Part shown: one piece after another, positions 1 through 4,917 of the stretch | How positions within the stretch are numbered: position 1 is the first letter of the stretch | How the letters are laid out: each line of letters begins with the position of its first letter | DNA from: Eubacteriales Family XIII. Incertae Sedis bacterium | GTDB lineage: Bacteria; Bacillota; Clostridia; Peptostreptococcales; Anaerovoracaceae | DNA length: 6,734 nt | Direction: 5' to 3' | Assembly: GCA_031283865.1 (NCBI GenBank) | Contig: JAITAX010000010.1 | Span: 1-6,734 of the forward strand | The notes under the pieces: model-generated | What the model saw: the letters and a program-made list of their open reading frames with translations, nothing else | Databases searched by the model: none | What the model was told of the DNA's origin: nothing | Made by a program: the position numbers and the translations under genes

Positions 1-591
1 ACCCCGGATGAGTTCCTTGCGATTCCTTATGACACGGGAACGGTCAGGGACAAGCTGAACGGCCTGATCGCAACGATAGGCGAAAATCTGAGCATACGGC
101 GCGTGCAGAAGCTCGAAAAACCCGGCGTCGTCTATGTCGGCTACACGCACGGCGGCGGCAGGATCGGCGTCATCGTCGGCCTTGAAACCGCAGCCGCCTA
201 CGAGGATGTGGCCGTCACGGGCAAGGACGTCGCGATGCAGATCGCTTCGATGAACCCCAAGTTTATCGACGAATCGCAGGTCGATCCCGAGTACGTCGAA
301 TCGGAAAAGAAGATCCTCGTCCAACAGGCGCTGAACGAGGGCAAGCCCGCCGACATCGTTGAAAAGATGGTCGCCGGCAGGCTGAAGAAAGAGCTTAAAG
401 AGACCTGTCTGCTCGAACAGAAATTCGTGAAGAATGCCGAAATCACGGTGGCGCAGTACCTCAAGGAAGCGGCGGCCGCACTGAACGCGCCCCTCAAGGT
501 CGCAGAAATGCTTCGCTACGAGGTGGGCGAGGGCATTGAGAAAAAAGAAGAGAACTTCGCGGAGGAAGTGGCAAAACAGATCGGCGGTTGA
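1..591 (+). CDS. tsf: Translation elongation factor Ts (EF-Ts), C-terminal part, 5' end outside the window
   Basis: EF-Ts is the cytoplasmic nucleotide exchange factor that releases GDP from EF-Tu. The reading frame is open from base 1 (frame 1) to the TGA at 589-591, giving 196 residues. The GTG at 103 is an internal valine, not a start. Family marks seen: the dimerisation-domain stretch ATIGENLSIRR just before residue 35, HGGGRIGV around residues 47-54, VAMQIASMNPKFID around 77-90, EQKFVKNAEITV around 139-150, and the classic ending RYEVGEGIEKKEENFAEEVA. The N-terminal UBA-like domain and the EF-Tu-contacting TDFVAR-type segment, about 90-110 residues, must lie upstream. In Bacillota rpsB normally precedes tsf, so rpsB is expected just outside the window (inference). 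Transcription very likely ends at the strong terminator 26 nt downstream. No defect is visible in the part present. Confidence 0.97.
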   Translation, partial: TPDEFLAIPYDTGTVRDKLNGLIATIGENLSIRRVQKLEKPGVVYVGYTHGGGRIGVIVGLETAAAYEDVAVTGKDVAMQIASMNPKFIDESQVDPEYVESEKKILVQQALNEGKPADIVEKMVAGRLKKELKETCLLEQKFVKNAEITVAQYLKEAAAALNAPLKVAEMLRYEVGEGIEKKEENFAEEVAKQIGG

Positions 592-616
592 GACATTTTC
601 GCTTCAAATTGACAGT

Positions 617-642
617 AAAAAAAGCGCGCGAGCGCTTTTTTT
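617..642 (+). terminator. Strong rho-independent terminator after tsf
   Basis: A perfect 11-bp inverted repeat, AAAAAAAGCGC at 617-627 and GCGCTTTTTTT at 632-642, flanks a GCGA tetraloop of the stable GNRA class. The A-tract on one side and T-tract on the other mean it could also stop transcription from the opposite strand. It lies 25 nt after the tsf stop codon and should end the tsf (probably rpsB-tsf) transcript. Confidence 0.9.
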
Positions 643-647
643 GTACG

Positions 648-666
648 GCGCGGCGCGTCGCCGCGC
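648..666 (+). other. GC-only hairpin just after the tsf terminator
   Basis: GCGCGGCG (648-655) and CGCCGCGC (659-666) are perfect inverted copies separated by a 3-base loop, giving 8 G-C pairs. It begins 5 nt after the terminator. There is no T-run, so it is not a second intrinsic terminator. It could protect a 3' end, slow read-through polymerase, or simply reflect GC-rich sequence. The rest of the 139-nt gap between tsf and the next gene (592-730) shows no recognisable promoter. Confidence 0.5.
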
Positions 667-730
667 GAACGCCGAAACAGCCCTGCGCAAACGGGTGGGG
701 CGCGGCTTTCTTTTCGCGGGACACAGGCAA

Positions 731-1438
731 ATGGATAAAATGTATATTCGATTTTCGCTGCCGGAACTCTACGACGCGGCGCTGCTGCGGCTGAAAGCCG
801 CGGGCCGCTTCGATGCGGCAAAGGAGATGCACGCGCGTATGCTCGACGAGGCGCTCACCGTGCATTGCGTTTGGGCGGAGGGCGCGGAACTCGCAGCCGT
901 CACGGCCTGCCTTGCGCCCGCCGCGCTGCGGGGTCCCGCGCTGCGGATCGCGGGGGCTTCCCTCGTCTGCCCCGCGTTCGAACAGATAGACGCGCGCAAT
1001 GTGGTCCGCCCGATCCTCTACGCGCTGACGCTGCGCGCCGACGAAAGGCCGGAGCCGAGCGTTTCACGTCTGCTCTACAGGGATCTGTGGCAAAACGCTT
1101 ATATCGAGGCGGCGCTCGCAGCGCTGCGCGCGCGGGTTGCGGCGCGCACGGCCTGCGCCCTTTCCGATTCGTTTGGTCCGGGCTATTACGGCATGGCGCT
1201 CTTGGAGATGAAAAAACTCGCGCGCGCGCTGGATTTCGGCAGAATCGGCGCGGCGGTTCTCGAAGACGGAAGCATACAGCCGCCAAAATCCTGCGCCGGG
1301 ATATTCTTTGCCGTGCGGGATGCGGCGCGTATGCCCGCCGACGCGTGCCGCAGCTGCGCGGGTGATCGCGCGGGCTGCGCCTTTTGCGAACATCGGCGCC
1401 GATTACCAAGCCCCCGGCCGGCCACCTCTGAACTGTAA
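731..1438 (+). CDS. Stand-alone protein resembling the methionine synthase (MetH) reactivation domain
   Basis: A 235-residue protein. In MetH this domain binds S-adenosylmethionine and helps reduce and remethylate inactivated cob(II)alamin; stand-alone versions are common in anaerobes. Seen here: an all-helical first half; a GPGY element at residues 149-152; then RIG (171-173) and PPKSCAGIFF (184-193), matching the family's R-I-G ... P-x-x-S-x-x-G pattern; and a C-terminal CxxC-x6-CxxC cluster (C206, C209, C216, C219) suited to a metal or Fe-S site. The Arg usually starting the RxxxGY S-adenosylmethionine motif appears to be Ser147. The frame is open back to 536, inside tsf, but that extension crosses the terminator and is low complexity, so I chose ATG 731; ATG 740 is an alternative. 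The ribosome site is weak (AGG at 725-727). It sits alone between terminators, with no visible promoter. I infer a corrinoid-enzyme reactivation role; the partner enzyme is not in the window. Confidence 0.72.
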   Translation: MDKMYIRFSLPELYDAALLRLKAAGRFDAAKEMHARMLDEALTVHCVWAEGAELAAVTACLAPAALRGPALRIAGASLVCPAFEQIDARNVVRPILYALTLRADERPEPSVSRLLYRDLWQNAYIEAALAALRARVAARTACALSDSFGPGYYGMALLEMKKLARALDFGRIGAAVLEDGSIQPPKSCAGIFFAVRDAARMPADACRSCAGDRAGCAFCEHRRRLPSPRPATSEL

Positions 1439-1455
1439 CGGCCGGTCGACTTTTT
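1414..1455 (+). terminator. Probable terminator after the MetH-reactivation-like gene
   Basis: CCGGCCG (1414-1420) pairs perfectly with CGGCCGG (1439-1445) around an 18-nt loop that holds the end of the coding region and its TAA. Five bases later comes TTTTTCTTT (1451-1459). The long loop and the gap before the T-run make it less certain than the tsf terminator. Its place right before a new promoter supports a transcription boundary. Confidence 0.5.
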
Positions 1456-1479
1456 CTTTCGCGGATTTTCTTGTTTCGA

Positions 1480-1508
1480 TTGAATGAAACCCATTTTTGA
1501 GGTATAAT
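1480..1508 (+). promoter_or_regulatory. Sigma-A type promoter for the pyrH-frr-uppS-cdsA-dxr-rseP unit
   Basis: The -35 box TTGAAT (1480-1485) and the perfect -10 box TATAAT (1503-1508) are separated by the ideal 17 bp. The sequence before the -35 is T-rich (1451-1477), which could help as an UP-like element. A start site near A1515 is expected, giving a leader of about 106 nt to the pyrH ATG. This is the only convincing promoter in the window. Confidence 0.85.
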
Positions 1509-1574
1509 AACCGCAGAGCGCGCGATTCTTATACAATTGAAGCGCCGCGATTATATGGATACGTGCTTTCGTTG

Positions 1575-1605
1575 CGCTTCGGCGGATTCGATTTGCGGCG
1601 AAGCG
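1575..1605 (+). promoter_or_regulatory. Hairpin in the pyrH leader, next to the ribosome site
   Basis: CGCTTCG (1575-1581) and CGAAGCG (1599-1605) form a perfect 7-bp stem with a 17-nt loop. It ends 2 nt before the AAAGGAG ribosome site, so its folding could affect pyrH translation. There is no T-run, so it is not an attenuator by itself, and I recognise no riboswitch or PyrR-type binding sequence. A regulatory role is inference only. Confidence 0.4.
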
Positions 1606-1607
1606 GG

Positions 1608-1614
1608 AAAGGAG
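1608..1614 (+). promoter_or_regulatory. Ribosome binding site that fixes the pyrH start
   Basis: AAAGGAG with a 6-nt spacer to ATG 1621. The frame stays open upstream to TTG 1537 and ATG 1555, but neither has a ribosome site, and UMP kinases normally begin shortly before the KRVVLKISGEAL motif. This site therefore decides for ATG 1621. Confidence 0.85.
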
Positions 1615-1620
1615 CGACGG

Positions 1621-2337
1621 ATGGGTGAACACAACGCGCCTTTGTATAAACGGGTCGTCTTGAAGATCAGCGGCGAGGCCCTGGCCGGCGAAGACAAATT
1701 CGGCCTGAACGAAGCGATGCTTTTGCAGGTGTCGAAGCAGATCAAGGAGATTGTCGAACTCGGCGTGGAGATCGCGATCGTGGTGGGCGGCGGCAATTTT
1801 TGGCGCGGCAGGACCGGCAAGAACATGGACCGCGCGACCGCCGACTATATGGGAATGCTGGCGACGGTAATCAACGCCCTCGCCCTGCAGACCGCTTTCG
1901 AAGCCAAGGGCATCCCGACGCGCGTGCTGACGGCCATCGAGATGCGCGAGATTGCCGAGCCGTACATCAGGCGGCGGGCCATGGCGCATCTCGAACGCAA
2001 GATCGTCGTAATCTTCGCGGCCGGCACGGGCAATCCTTTCTTCTCGACGGACACGACGGCGGCCCTGCGCGCGGCGGAAATCGAGGCGGACATCATCCTG
2101 CTCGCGAAGAAAGTGGATGCCGTATACTCGGACGACCCTTACAAAAATCCGAACGCCGTTCGCTACAGCGCATTGACCCATCAGGAGGTGCTGGAAAAGG
2201 GCCTTGGCGTCATGGATTCCACGGCGGCTTCGCTCTGCAGGGACAACCGCATCCCCATCCACGTGTTCGGCCTCTCGGAGCCGGGCAATGTGCTCAAGGC
2301 CGTCTACGGCGAGGACATAGGCACGATTGTAAGGTGA
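1621..2337 (+). CDS. pyrH: UMP kinase (uridylate kinase)
   Basis: Cytoplasmic, normally hexameric enzyme of the amino-acid-kinase fold. It phosphorylates UMP to UDP with ATP, the step feeding UTP and CTP synthesis. The product is 238 residues, normal for the family. Motifs: nucleotide-phosphate loop KRVVLKISGEAL (10-21), GGGNFWRG (56-63), UMP-site region MDRATADYMGMLATVINALA (69-88), AEPYIRRRAMAHLE (112-125), GTGNPFFSTDTTAALRAAEI (135-154), AKKVDAVYSDDP (162-173) and the C-terminal MDSTAASLCRDN (198-209). All expected segments are present and no defect is visible. It is the first gene after the promoter at 1480-1508. In many Bacillota pyrH directly follows tsf in the same operon; here a terminator, an extra gene and a new promoter separate them. 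CTP derived from this pathway is a substrate of CdsA further down. Confidence 0.98.
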   Translation: MGEHNAPLYKRVVLKISGEALAGEDKFGLNEAMLLQVSKQIKEIVELGVEIAIVVGGGNFWRGRTGKNMDRATADYMGMLATVINALALQTAFEAKGIPTRVLTAIEMREIAEPYIRRRAMAHLERKIVVIFAAGTGNPFFSTDTTAALRAAEIEADIILLAKKVDAVYSDDPYKNPNAVRYSALTHQEVLEKGLGVMDSTAASLCRDNRIPIHVFGLSEPGNVLKAVYGEDIGTIVR

Positions 2338-2439
2338 ACGCGGCCCTTGCGCGGCTTTTCTGCGGTGCGCGGCCTTGCGCCGAGGGTCCTGCGTGCCGAA
2401 GCGCGCGCGACCGGCCGCAGGCTCGCCCGAATATTTTTT

Positions 2440-2451
2440 CCCAAGCTTGGG
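2440..2451. repeat. 12-bp perfect palindrome CCCAAGCTTGGG between pyrH and frr
   Basis: CCCAAGCTTGGG reads the same on both strands and begins directly after the T-run at 2434-2439. Such a site could bind a dimeric regulator or form a short hairpin with an AGCT loop. No second copy was noticed in the window. Confidence 0.6.
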
Positions 2452-2491
2452 CTTTATATGGAACCAATGCTACGAAAATGCGTTCTAACGC

Positions 2492-2500
2492 TAAGGAGGT
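2492..2500 (+). promoter_or_regulatory. Very strong ribosome binding site for frr
   Basis: TAAGGAGGT is close to full complementarity with the 16S rRNA tail and lies 6 nt before ATG 2507. It is the strongest ribosome site in the window and sets the frr start. A second in-frame ATG at 2513 lacks this spacing. Confidence 0.9.
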
Positions 2501-2506
2501 TTTGCT

Positions 2507-3064
2507 ATGAGCATGGATGTACAGCAGGTTTTGGATGAAAAATCCGCAAAGAGCATAGCGGCTCTGAAAGAAAATCTGAACACCGTCAGGGCCGGCCGTG
2601 CGAATCCCGCGTTACTGGACAAGATCGCGGTCGATTATTACGGCGTGCAGACGCCGCTCAAGGGCATTGCGAACATCACGGCGCCGGACCCGCGCAGTCT
2701 GCTGATTGCTCCCTTTGACCCGAAATCGCTGCACAGCATCGAGAAAGCCATCAGCGTCGCGAACCTCGGGATCAACCCCGCGAACGACGGCAAGGTCATT
2801 CGGCTCTCGATTCCGCCCGTCACGGAGGAGCGCAGGAAAGAACTAACCAAGCTCGTTCGCAAGTACGGCGAAGAGGCTAAGGTCGCTGTCAGAAACGAAC
2901 GCCGCGACGCCAACGAGGAGCTGAAGAAGCAGGAAAAGGCCGGCGAGCTGACCGAGGATGACCTCAAGAGCGAGATGGAGGAGGTCCAAAAGAAAGCGGA
3001 CAGGAGCATCAAGGAGATCGACGCCATCATTTCGGAAAAAGAAAAGGAAATCATGGAGGTCTGA
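2507..3064 (+). CDS. frr: Ribosome recycling factor (RRF)
   Basis: RRF works with EF-G to split the post-termination ribosome into subunits in the cytoplasm. The product is 185 residues, exactly the usual family length. The long-helix domain I is formed by residues 1-30 and about 105-185; domain II lies between. Conserved marks: VRAGRANPALLD (27-38), YYGVQTPL (44-51), DPKSLHSIEKAI (71-82), LGINPANDGKVIRLSIPPVT (87-106), and the RNERRDAN segment (129-136) with Arg132, an rRNA-contacting residue in characterised RRFs. The charged C-terminal helix is normal. The stop codon overlaps the start of the next gene by one base (TGATG at 3062-3066), so translation is probably coupled. It likely belongs to the pyrH transcript unless the preceding gap attenuates it. 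Confidence 0.98.
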   Translation: MSMDVQQVLDEKSAKSIAALKENLNTVRAGRANPALLDKIAVDYYGVQTPLKGIANITAPDPRSLLIAPFDPKSLHSIEKAISVANLGINPANDGKVIRLSIPPVTEERRKELTKLVRKYGEEAKVAVRNERRDANEELKKQEKAGELTEDDLKSEMEEVQKKADRSIKEIDAIISEKEKEIMEV

Positions 3065-3270
3065 TGAACGGAACGCACACGGAAATCCCGGATGTTCTGC
3101 TTTTGGACGCGGAAGAGGCGGCGCGCCTGCTGACGGGCGCGGGTTTTGCTTTTCGCGTCGTCGAAACGCGCGCGCCGCGCGCGGCTTTGCCTGCGGGGCG
3201 GCTTCGCGTGATCCGCGTGCGCGCGGACGGCGCTTCGGACGGCCCGGAGCTTACGGTGTGCGCGATATGA
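3064..3270 (+). CDS. Small PASTA-like protein between frr and uppS
   Basis: A 68-residue protein with no transmembrane segment or signal peptide. Residues 8-35 (IPDVLLLDAEEAARLLTGAG and following) resemble the first half of a PASTA domain (x-P-D-V-x-x-x-x-x-x-E-A-x-x-x-L-x-x-A-G-F). Residues 47-67 (LRVIRVR ... GPELTVCA) match the two closing strands. A GGAGG ribosome site at 3055-3059, inside the frr end, is 4 nt before the ATG. The start overlaps the frr stop by one base and the stop overlaps the uppS start by four bases (ATGA, 3267-3270), strong signs of a translated, coupled gene. PASTA domains of serine/threonine kinases and penicillin-binding proteins bind cell-wall muropeptides, but this protein appears cytoplasmic, so that function should not be transferred. 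I do not know its role. The fold assignment is by eye. Confidence 0.75.
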   Translation: MNGTHTEIPDVLLLDAEEAARLLTGAGFAFRVVETRAPRAALPAGRLRVIRVRADGASDGPELTVCAI

Positions 3271-3977
3271 CAGACCCGAATCGTATGCCGGTCCATATCG
3301 GTATCGTAATGGACGGAAACGGGCGCTGGGCGCGGGCAAAGGGCCTGCCGCGGCTTTCCGGCCACAACGCGGGGATGCTCGCCATGAAAGAGATCGTGAA
3401 GCGGGCTTCCGCGCTGGGCGTCAAATACCTTACGGTTTACGCCTTTTCCACGGAGAATTGGAAGCGCAGCATCGAGGAGGTCTCCGGCATCTTCAATCTG
3501 CTGGTCGTGTATGTGGACAGGGAGCTTTCGGAGCTTCACGCGAACAACGTGCGAGTCCGCATCCTCGGCGATTACGAGGAGCTGCCCGCGAACGCGGTCG
3601 AGCGTTTGAACCGCTCGCTCAAGATTACGGCGGACAACAGCGGATTGCAGTTCAACATCGCGCTGAACTACGGGAGCAGGGGCGAGATCGCGCGCGGTCT
3701 GCGCGCCGTCGCCGCGGATGTGCTGGCGGGGCGGCTCGCGCCGTCCGAAATCGACGAGGCGCTGATCGCGGACAGGCTCTACACGGCCGGTATGCCCGAT
3801 CCGGATCTGATTATCCGCACGGGCGGCGAACGGCGCCTTTCCAACTTTCTGCTGTGGCAGAGCGCCTACAGCGAGTTCGTTTTTTCGGATGTGCATTGGC
3901 CCGATTTCACACCGCGGGAGTTTGAGAAATCCATCGAGGAGTACCAAGGCAGGGAGCGCCGCTTCGGCGGCCGTTAG
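3267..3977 (+). CDS. uppS: Undecaprenyl diphosphate synthase (cis-prenyltransferase)
   Basis: UppS adds eight IPP units in cis to farnesyl diphosphate, making the C55 lipid carrier for peptidoglycan and other wall polymers; it acts at the cytoplasmic membrane surface. The product is 236 residues, near the family norm. Motifs: HIGIVMDGNGRWA (10-22) with the catalytic Mg-binding Asp16 and diphosphate-binding Arg20; His33 in the GHNAG segment; FSTENWKR (60-67); LNYGSRGEI (133-141); DLIIRTGGERRLSNFLLWQ (180-198); and Glu203 in SAYSEFVF, the second metal ligand position. It ends with the typical RRFGG. I start at ATG 3267, which overlaps the stop of the small gene by four bases (ATGA). No ribosome site sits at normal distance, so it should depend on translational coupling. 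The frame is open upstream, but that part is a shadow of frr. ATG 3285 is a less likely start. Confidence 0.97.
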   Translation: MTDPNRMPVHIGIVMDGNGRWARAKGLPRLSGHNAGMLAMKEIVKRASALGVKYLTVYAFSTENWKRSIEEVSGIFNLLVVYVDRELSELHANNVRVRILGDYEELPANAVERLNRSLKITADNSGLQFNIALNYGSRGEIARGLRAVAADVLAGRLAPSEIDEALIADRLYTAGMPDPDLIIRTGGERRLSNFLLWQSAYSEFVFSDVHWPDFTPREFEKSIEEYQGRERRFGGR

Positions 3978-3997
3978 CGGCGCGGGGATCCCGCCGC
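3958..3997 (+). other. Two adjacent hairpins at the uppS end
   Basis: GCCGC (3958-3962), TTCG loop (3963-3966) and GCGGC (3967-3971) form a 5-bp stem with the very stable C(UUCG)G loop, inside the last uppS codons. GCGGCG (3977-3982) and CGCCGC (3992-3997) then form a second 6-bp stem. Neither has a T-run, so transcription should continue to cdsA. They could act as RNA stability or processing elements. The rest of the uppS-cdsA gap (to 4079) shows nothing recognisable apart from the cdsA ribosome site. Confidence 0.45.
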
Positions 3998-4079
3998 GGG
4001 CGGGTCGAACGCGCATCGGATCTCGGCGTCTGCTCAAGCGCACAGATCCAAAGGCAGGCCCTGTCGGAGAGATAGCCGA

Positions 4080-4898
4080 ATGAAGCAGCGCATCGTTTCA
4101 AGCCTAATCATGCTGCCCCTGCTCGCCGTCGTATTCGTCGGGGGCCGTTTGCTCCTTGCGGCCTGCTTTCTCATCGGCGTCGCGGGTATGCGCGAATTTT
4201 TCCGCTCTTTCGAGCGTGCCGTCGCCCTGCGGGGCAAGAGCCACGGCGCGCATCCGTCGCGCGTCGTCGCCTGTGCCGCGGCGGTCGGCCTGTACTGCAT
4301 CGATCTGTTTGCGCAGGATCGGGCCGCGCTCCTCATGCTCTGGCTTTTCCTTGTGACGGCGCTGTCTTTCCTGTACCTGTTCGATTCGGAAAAACGCCGG
4401 ATCGAGGACGGCATGGCGACCTTGACGGGCATACTCTACATCTGCTTCTTCTCGTACCATGTATCGCTGGTCGAGCAGTTGCCGCAGCACGGTCGCATGG
4501 TGTGGCTGATCTTCTTGGCGGCCTTTGGAACGGACATCTTGGCTTTTTTTACGGGCCGCGTGTTCGGGCGGCACAAGCTCTGCCCGGGCATCAGTCCCAA
4601 GAAGACGACAGAGGGCGCCGTGGGCGGCTTCATCGGCAGCGTGCTCTTCTGCGGCGCGTTCGGGTATCTGTTCCTGCCCGCGCTGCTCGTGCACTGCCTG
4701 ATCTTGGGGGCGATCGGCGGCGTCGTTTCACAGCTCGGCGACCTTACGGCCTCTGTGTTCAAGCGCAATCTGGGCATAAAGGATTTCGGCGATTTGATCC
4801 CGGGACACGGCGGGATTTTGGATCGGTTTGACAGCGTGCTTTTCACCGCGCCCGTCATATATTATTACACAGCATTGGTCATTCCCATGACAAGTTAA
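4080..4898 (+). CDS. cdsA: Phosphatidate cytidylyltransferase (CDP-diacylglycerol synthase)
   Basis: Integral membrane enzyme that joins phosphatidic acid and CTP to form CDP-diacylglycerol, precursor of phosphatidylglycerol, cardiolipin and related lipids. The product is 272 residues, normal for the family. About eight hydrophobic membrane segments are visible, roughly at 5-35 (two), 62-78, 83-101, 112-131, 140-158, 180-222 (two) and 253-268. The family signature occupies 225-251: SVFKR, then KDFGDLIPGHGG, then DRFD. The preceding QLGD (218-221) and GTDILAFFTGRVFG (150-163) are also typical. ATG 4080 has GGAGAG at 4066-4071, 8 nt upstream, so the start is well supported. Its TAA stop (4896-4898) lies inside a 14-bp palindrome. 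The spacing suggests it is in the same operon as uppS and dxr. Confidence 0.97.
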   Translation: MKQRIVSSLIMLPLLAVVFVGGRLLLAACFLIGVAGMREFFRSFERAVALRGKSHGAHPSRVVACAAAVGLYCIDLFAQDRAALLMLWLFLVTALSFLYLFDSEKRRIEDGMATLTGILYICFFSYHVSLVEQLPQHGRMVWLIFLAAFGTDILAFFTGRVFGRHKLCPGISPKKTTEGAVGGFIGSVLFCGAFGYLFLPALLVHCLILGAIGGVVSQLGDLTASVFKRNLGIKDFGDLIPGHGGILDRFDSVLFTAPVIYYYTALVIPMTS

Positions 4899-4908
4899 TC
4901 ATGATTAA
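4895..4908. repeat. 14-bp perfect palindrome TTAATCATGATTAA at the cdsA-dxr junction
   Basis: TTAATCATGATTAA is identical on both strands. It contains the cdsA stop codon and ends where the dxr ribosome site begins (AAAAGGA, 4907-4913). It is an AT-rich island in GC-rich DNA. It could be an operator or a weak hairpin near the ribosome site. The AT richness may also simply follow from the stop codon and ribosome site. Confidence 0.6.
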
Positions 4909-4917
4909 AAGGAAACG

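Larger units (their letters stand above)
2338..2506 (+). other. pyrH-frr intergenic region, non-coding
   Basis: This 169-nt gap has no convincing gene; the 63-codon frame from 2347 lacks a ribosome site and runs into frr. It holds an imperfect direct repeat (GCGGCCCTTGCGC at 2340-2352 and GCGGCCTTGCGC at 2369-2380, one C different), a weak stem (GCGA 2407-2410 with TCGC 2423-2426) followed by six Ts at 2434-2439, and a 12-bp palindrome. The weak stem plus T-run could be a leaky attenuator lowering expression of the downstream genes, but the stem is short and this is uncertain. Confidence 0.5.

Noticed and set aside
536..730. Upstream extension of the reactivation-like gene back into tsf
   Set aside because: It would translate through the strong terminator and GC hairpin, and gives a basic low-complexity stretch without family similarity; ATG 731 is better placed.
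718..748. Possible promoter GGGACA (718-723) and TATATT (743-748) for the reactivation-like gene
   Set aside because: The spacing is 19 bp, the -35 is poor, and the -10 lies after the chosen start codon.
1537..1620. N-terminal extension of PyrH from TTG 1537 or ATG 1555
   Set aside because: Neither codon has a ribosome site, while ATG 1621 has AAAGGAG at ideal distance and gives the usual family length.
1186..2262. A 358-codon minus-strand frame across the pyrH promoter and pyrH
   Set aside because: It runs antisense to a clear UMP kinase and crosses a promoter and a probable terminator; no supporting motifs seen.
2347..2538. A 63-codon frame between pyrH and frr
   Set aside because: No ribosome site, no recognisable product, and it overlaps the frr start in another frame.
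2958..3266. N-terminal extension of UppS into frr
   Set aside because: The extension is an out-of-frame reading of frr and the small gene; UppS proteins begin close to the HIGIVMDGNGRWA motif.
3051..4043. A 330-codon minus-strand frame opposite uppS
   Set aside because: Antisense to intact uppS and the small coupled gene; composition fits a shadow frame.
4828..4863. Possible promoter: TTGACA at 4828-4833 and TATATT at 4858-4863 before dxr
   Set aside because: The spacing is 24 bp, too long for sigma-A, and TTGACA falls in codons for the conserved RFDS part of the CdsA signature.
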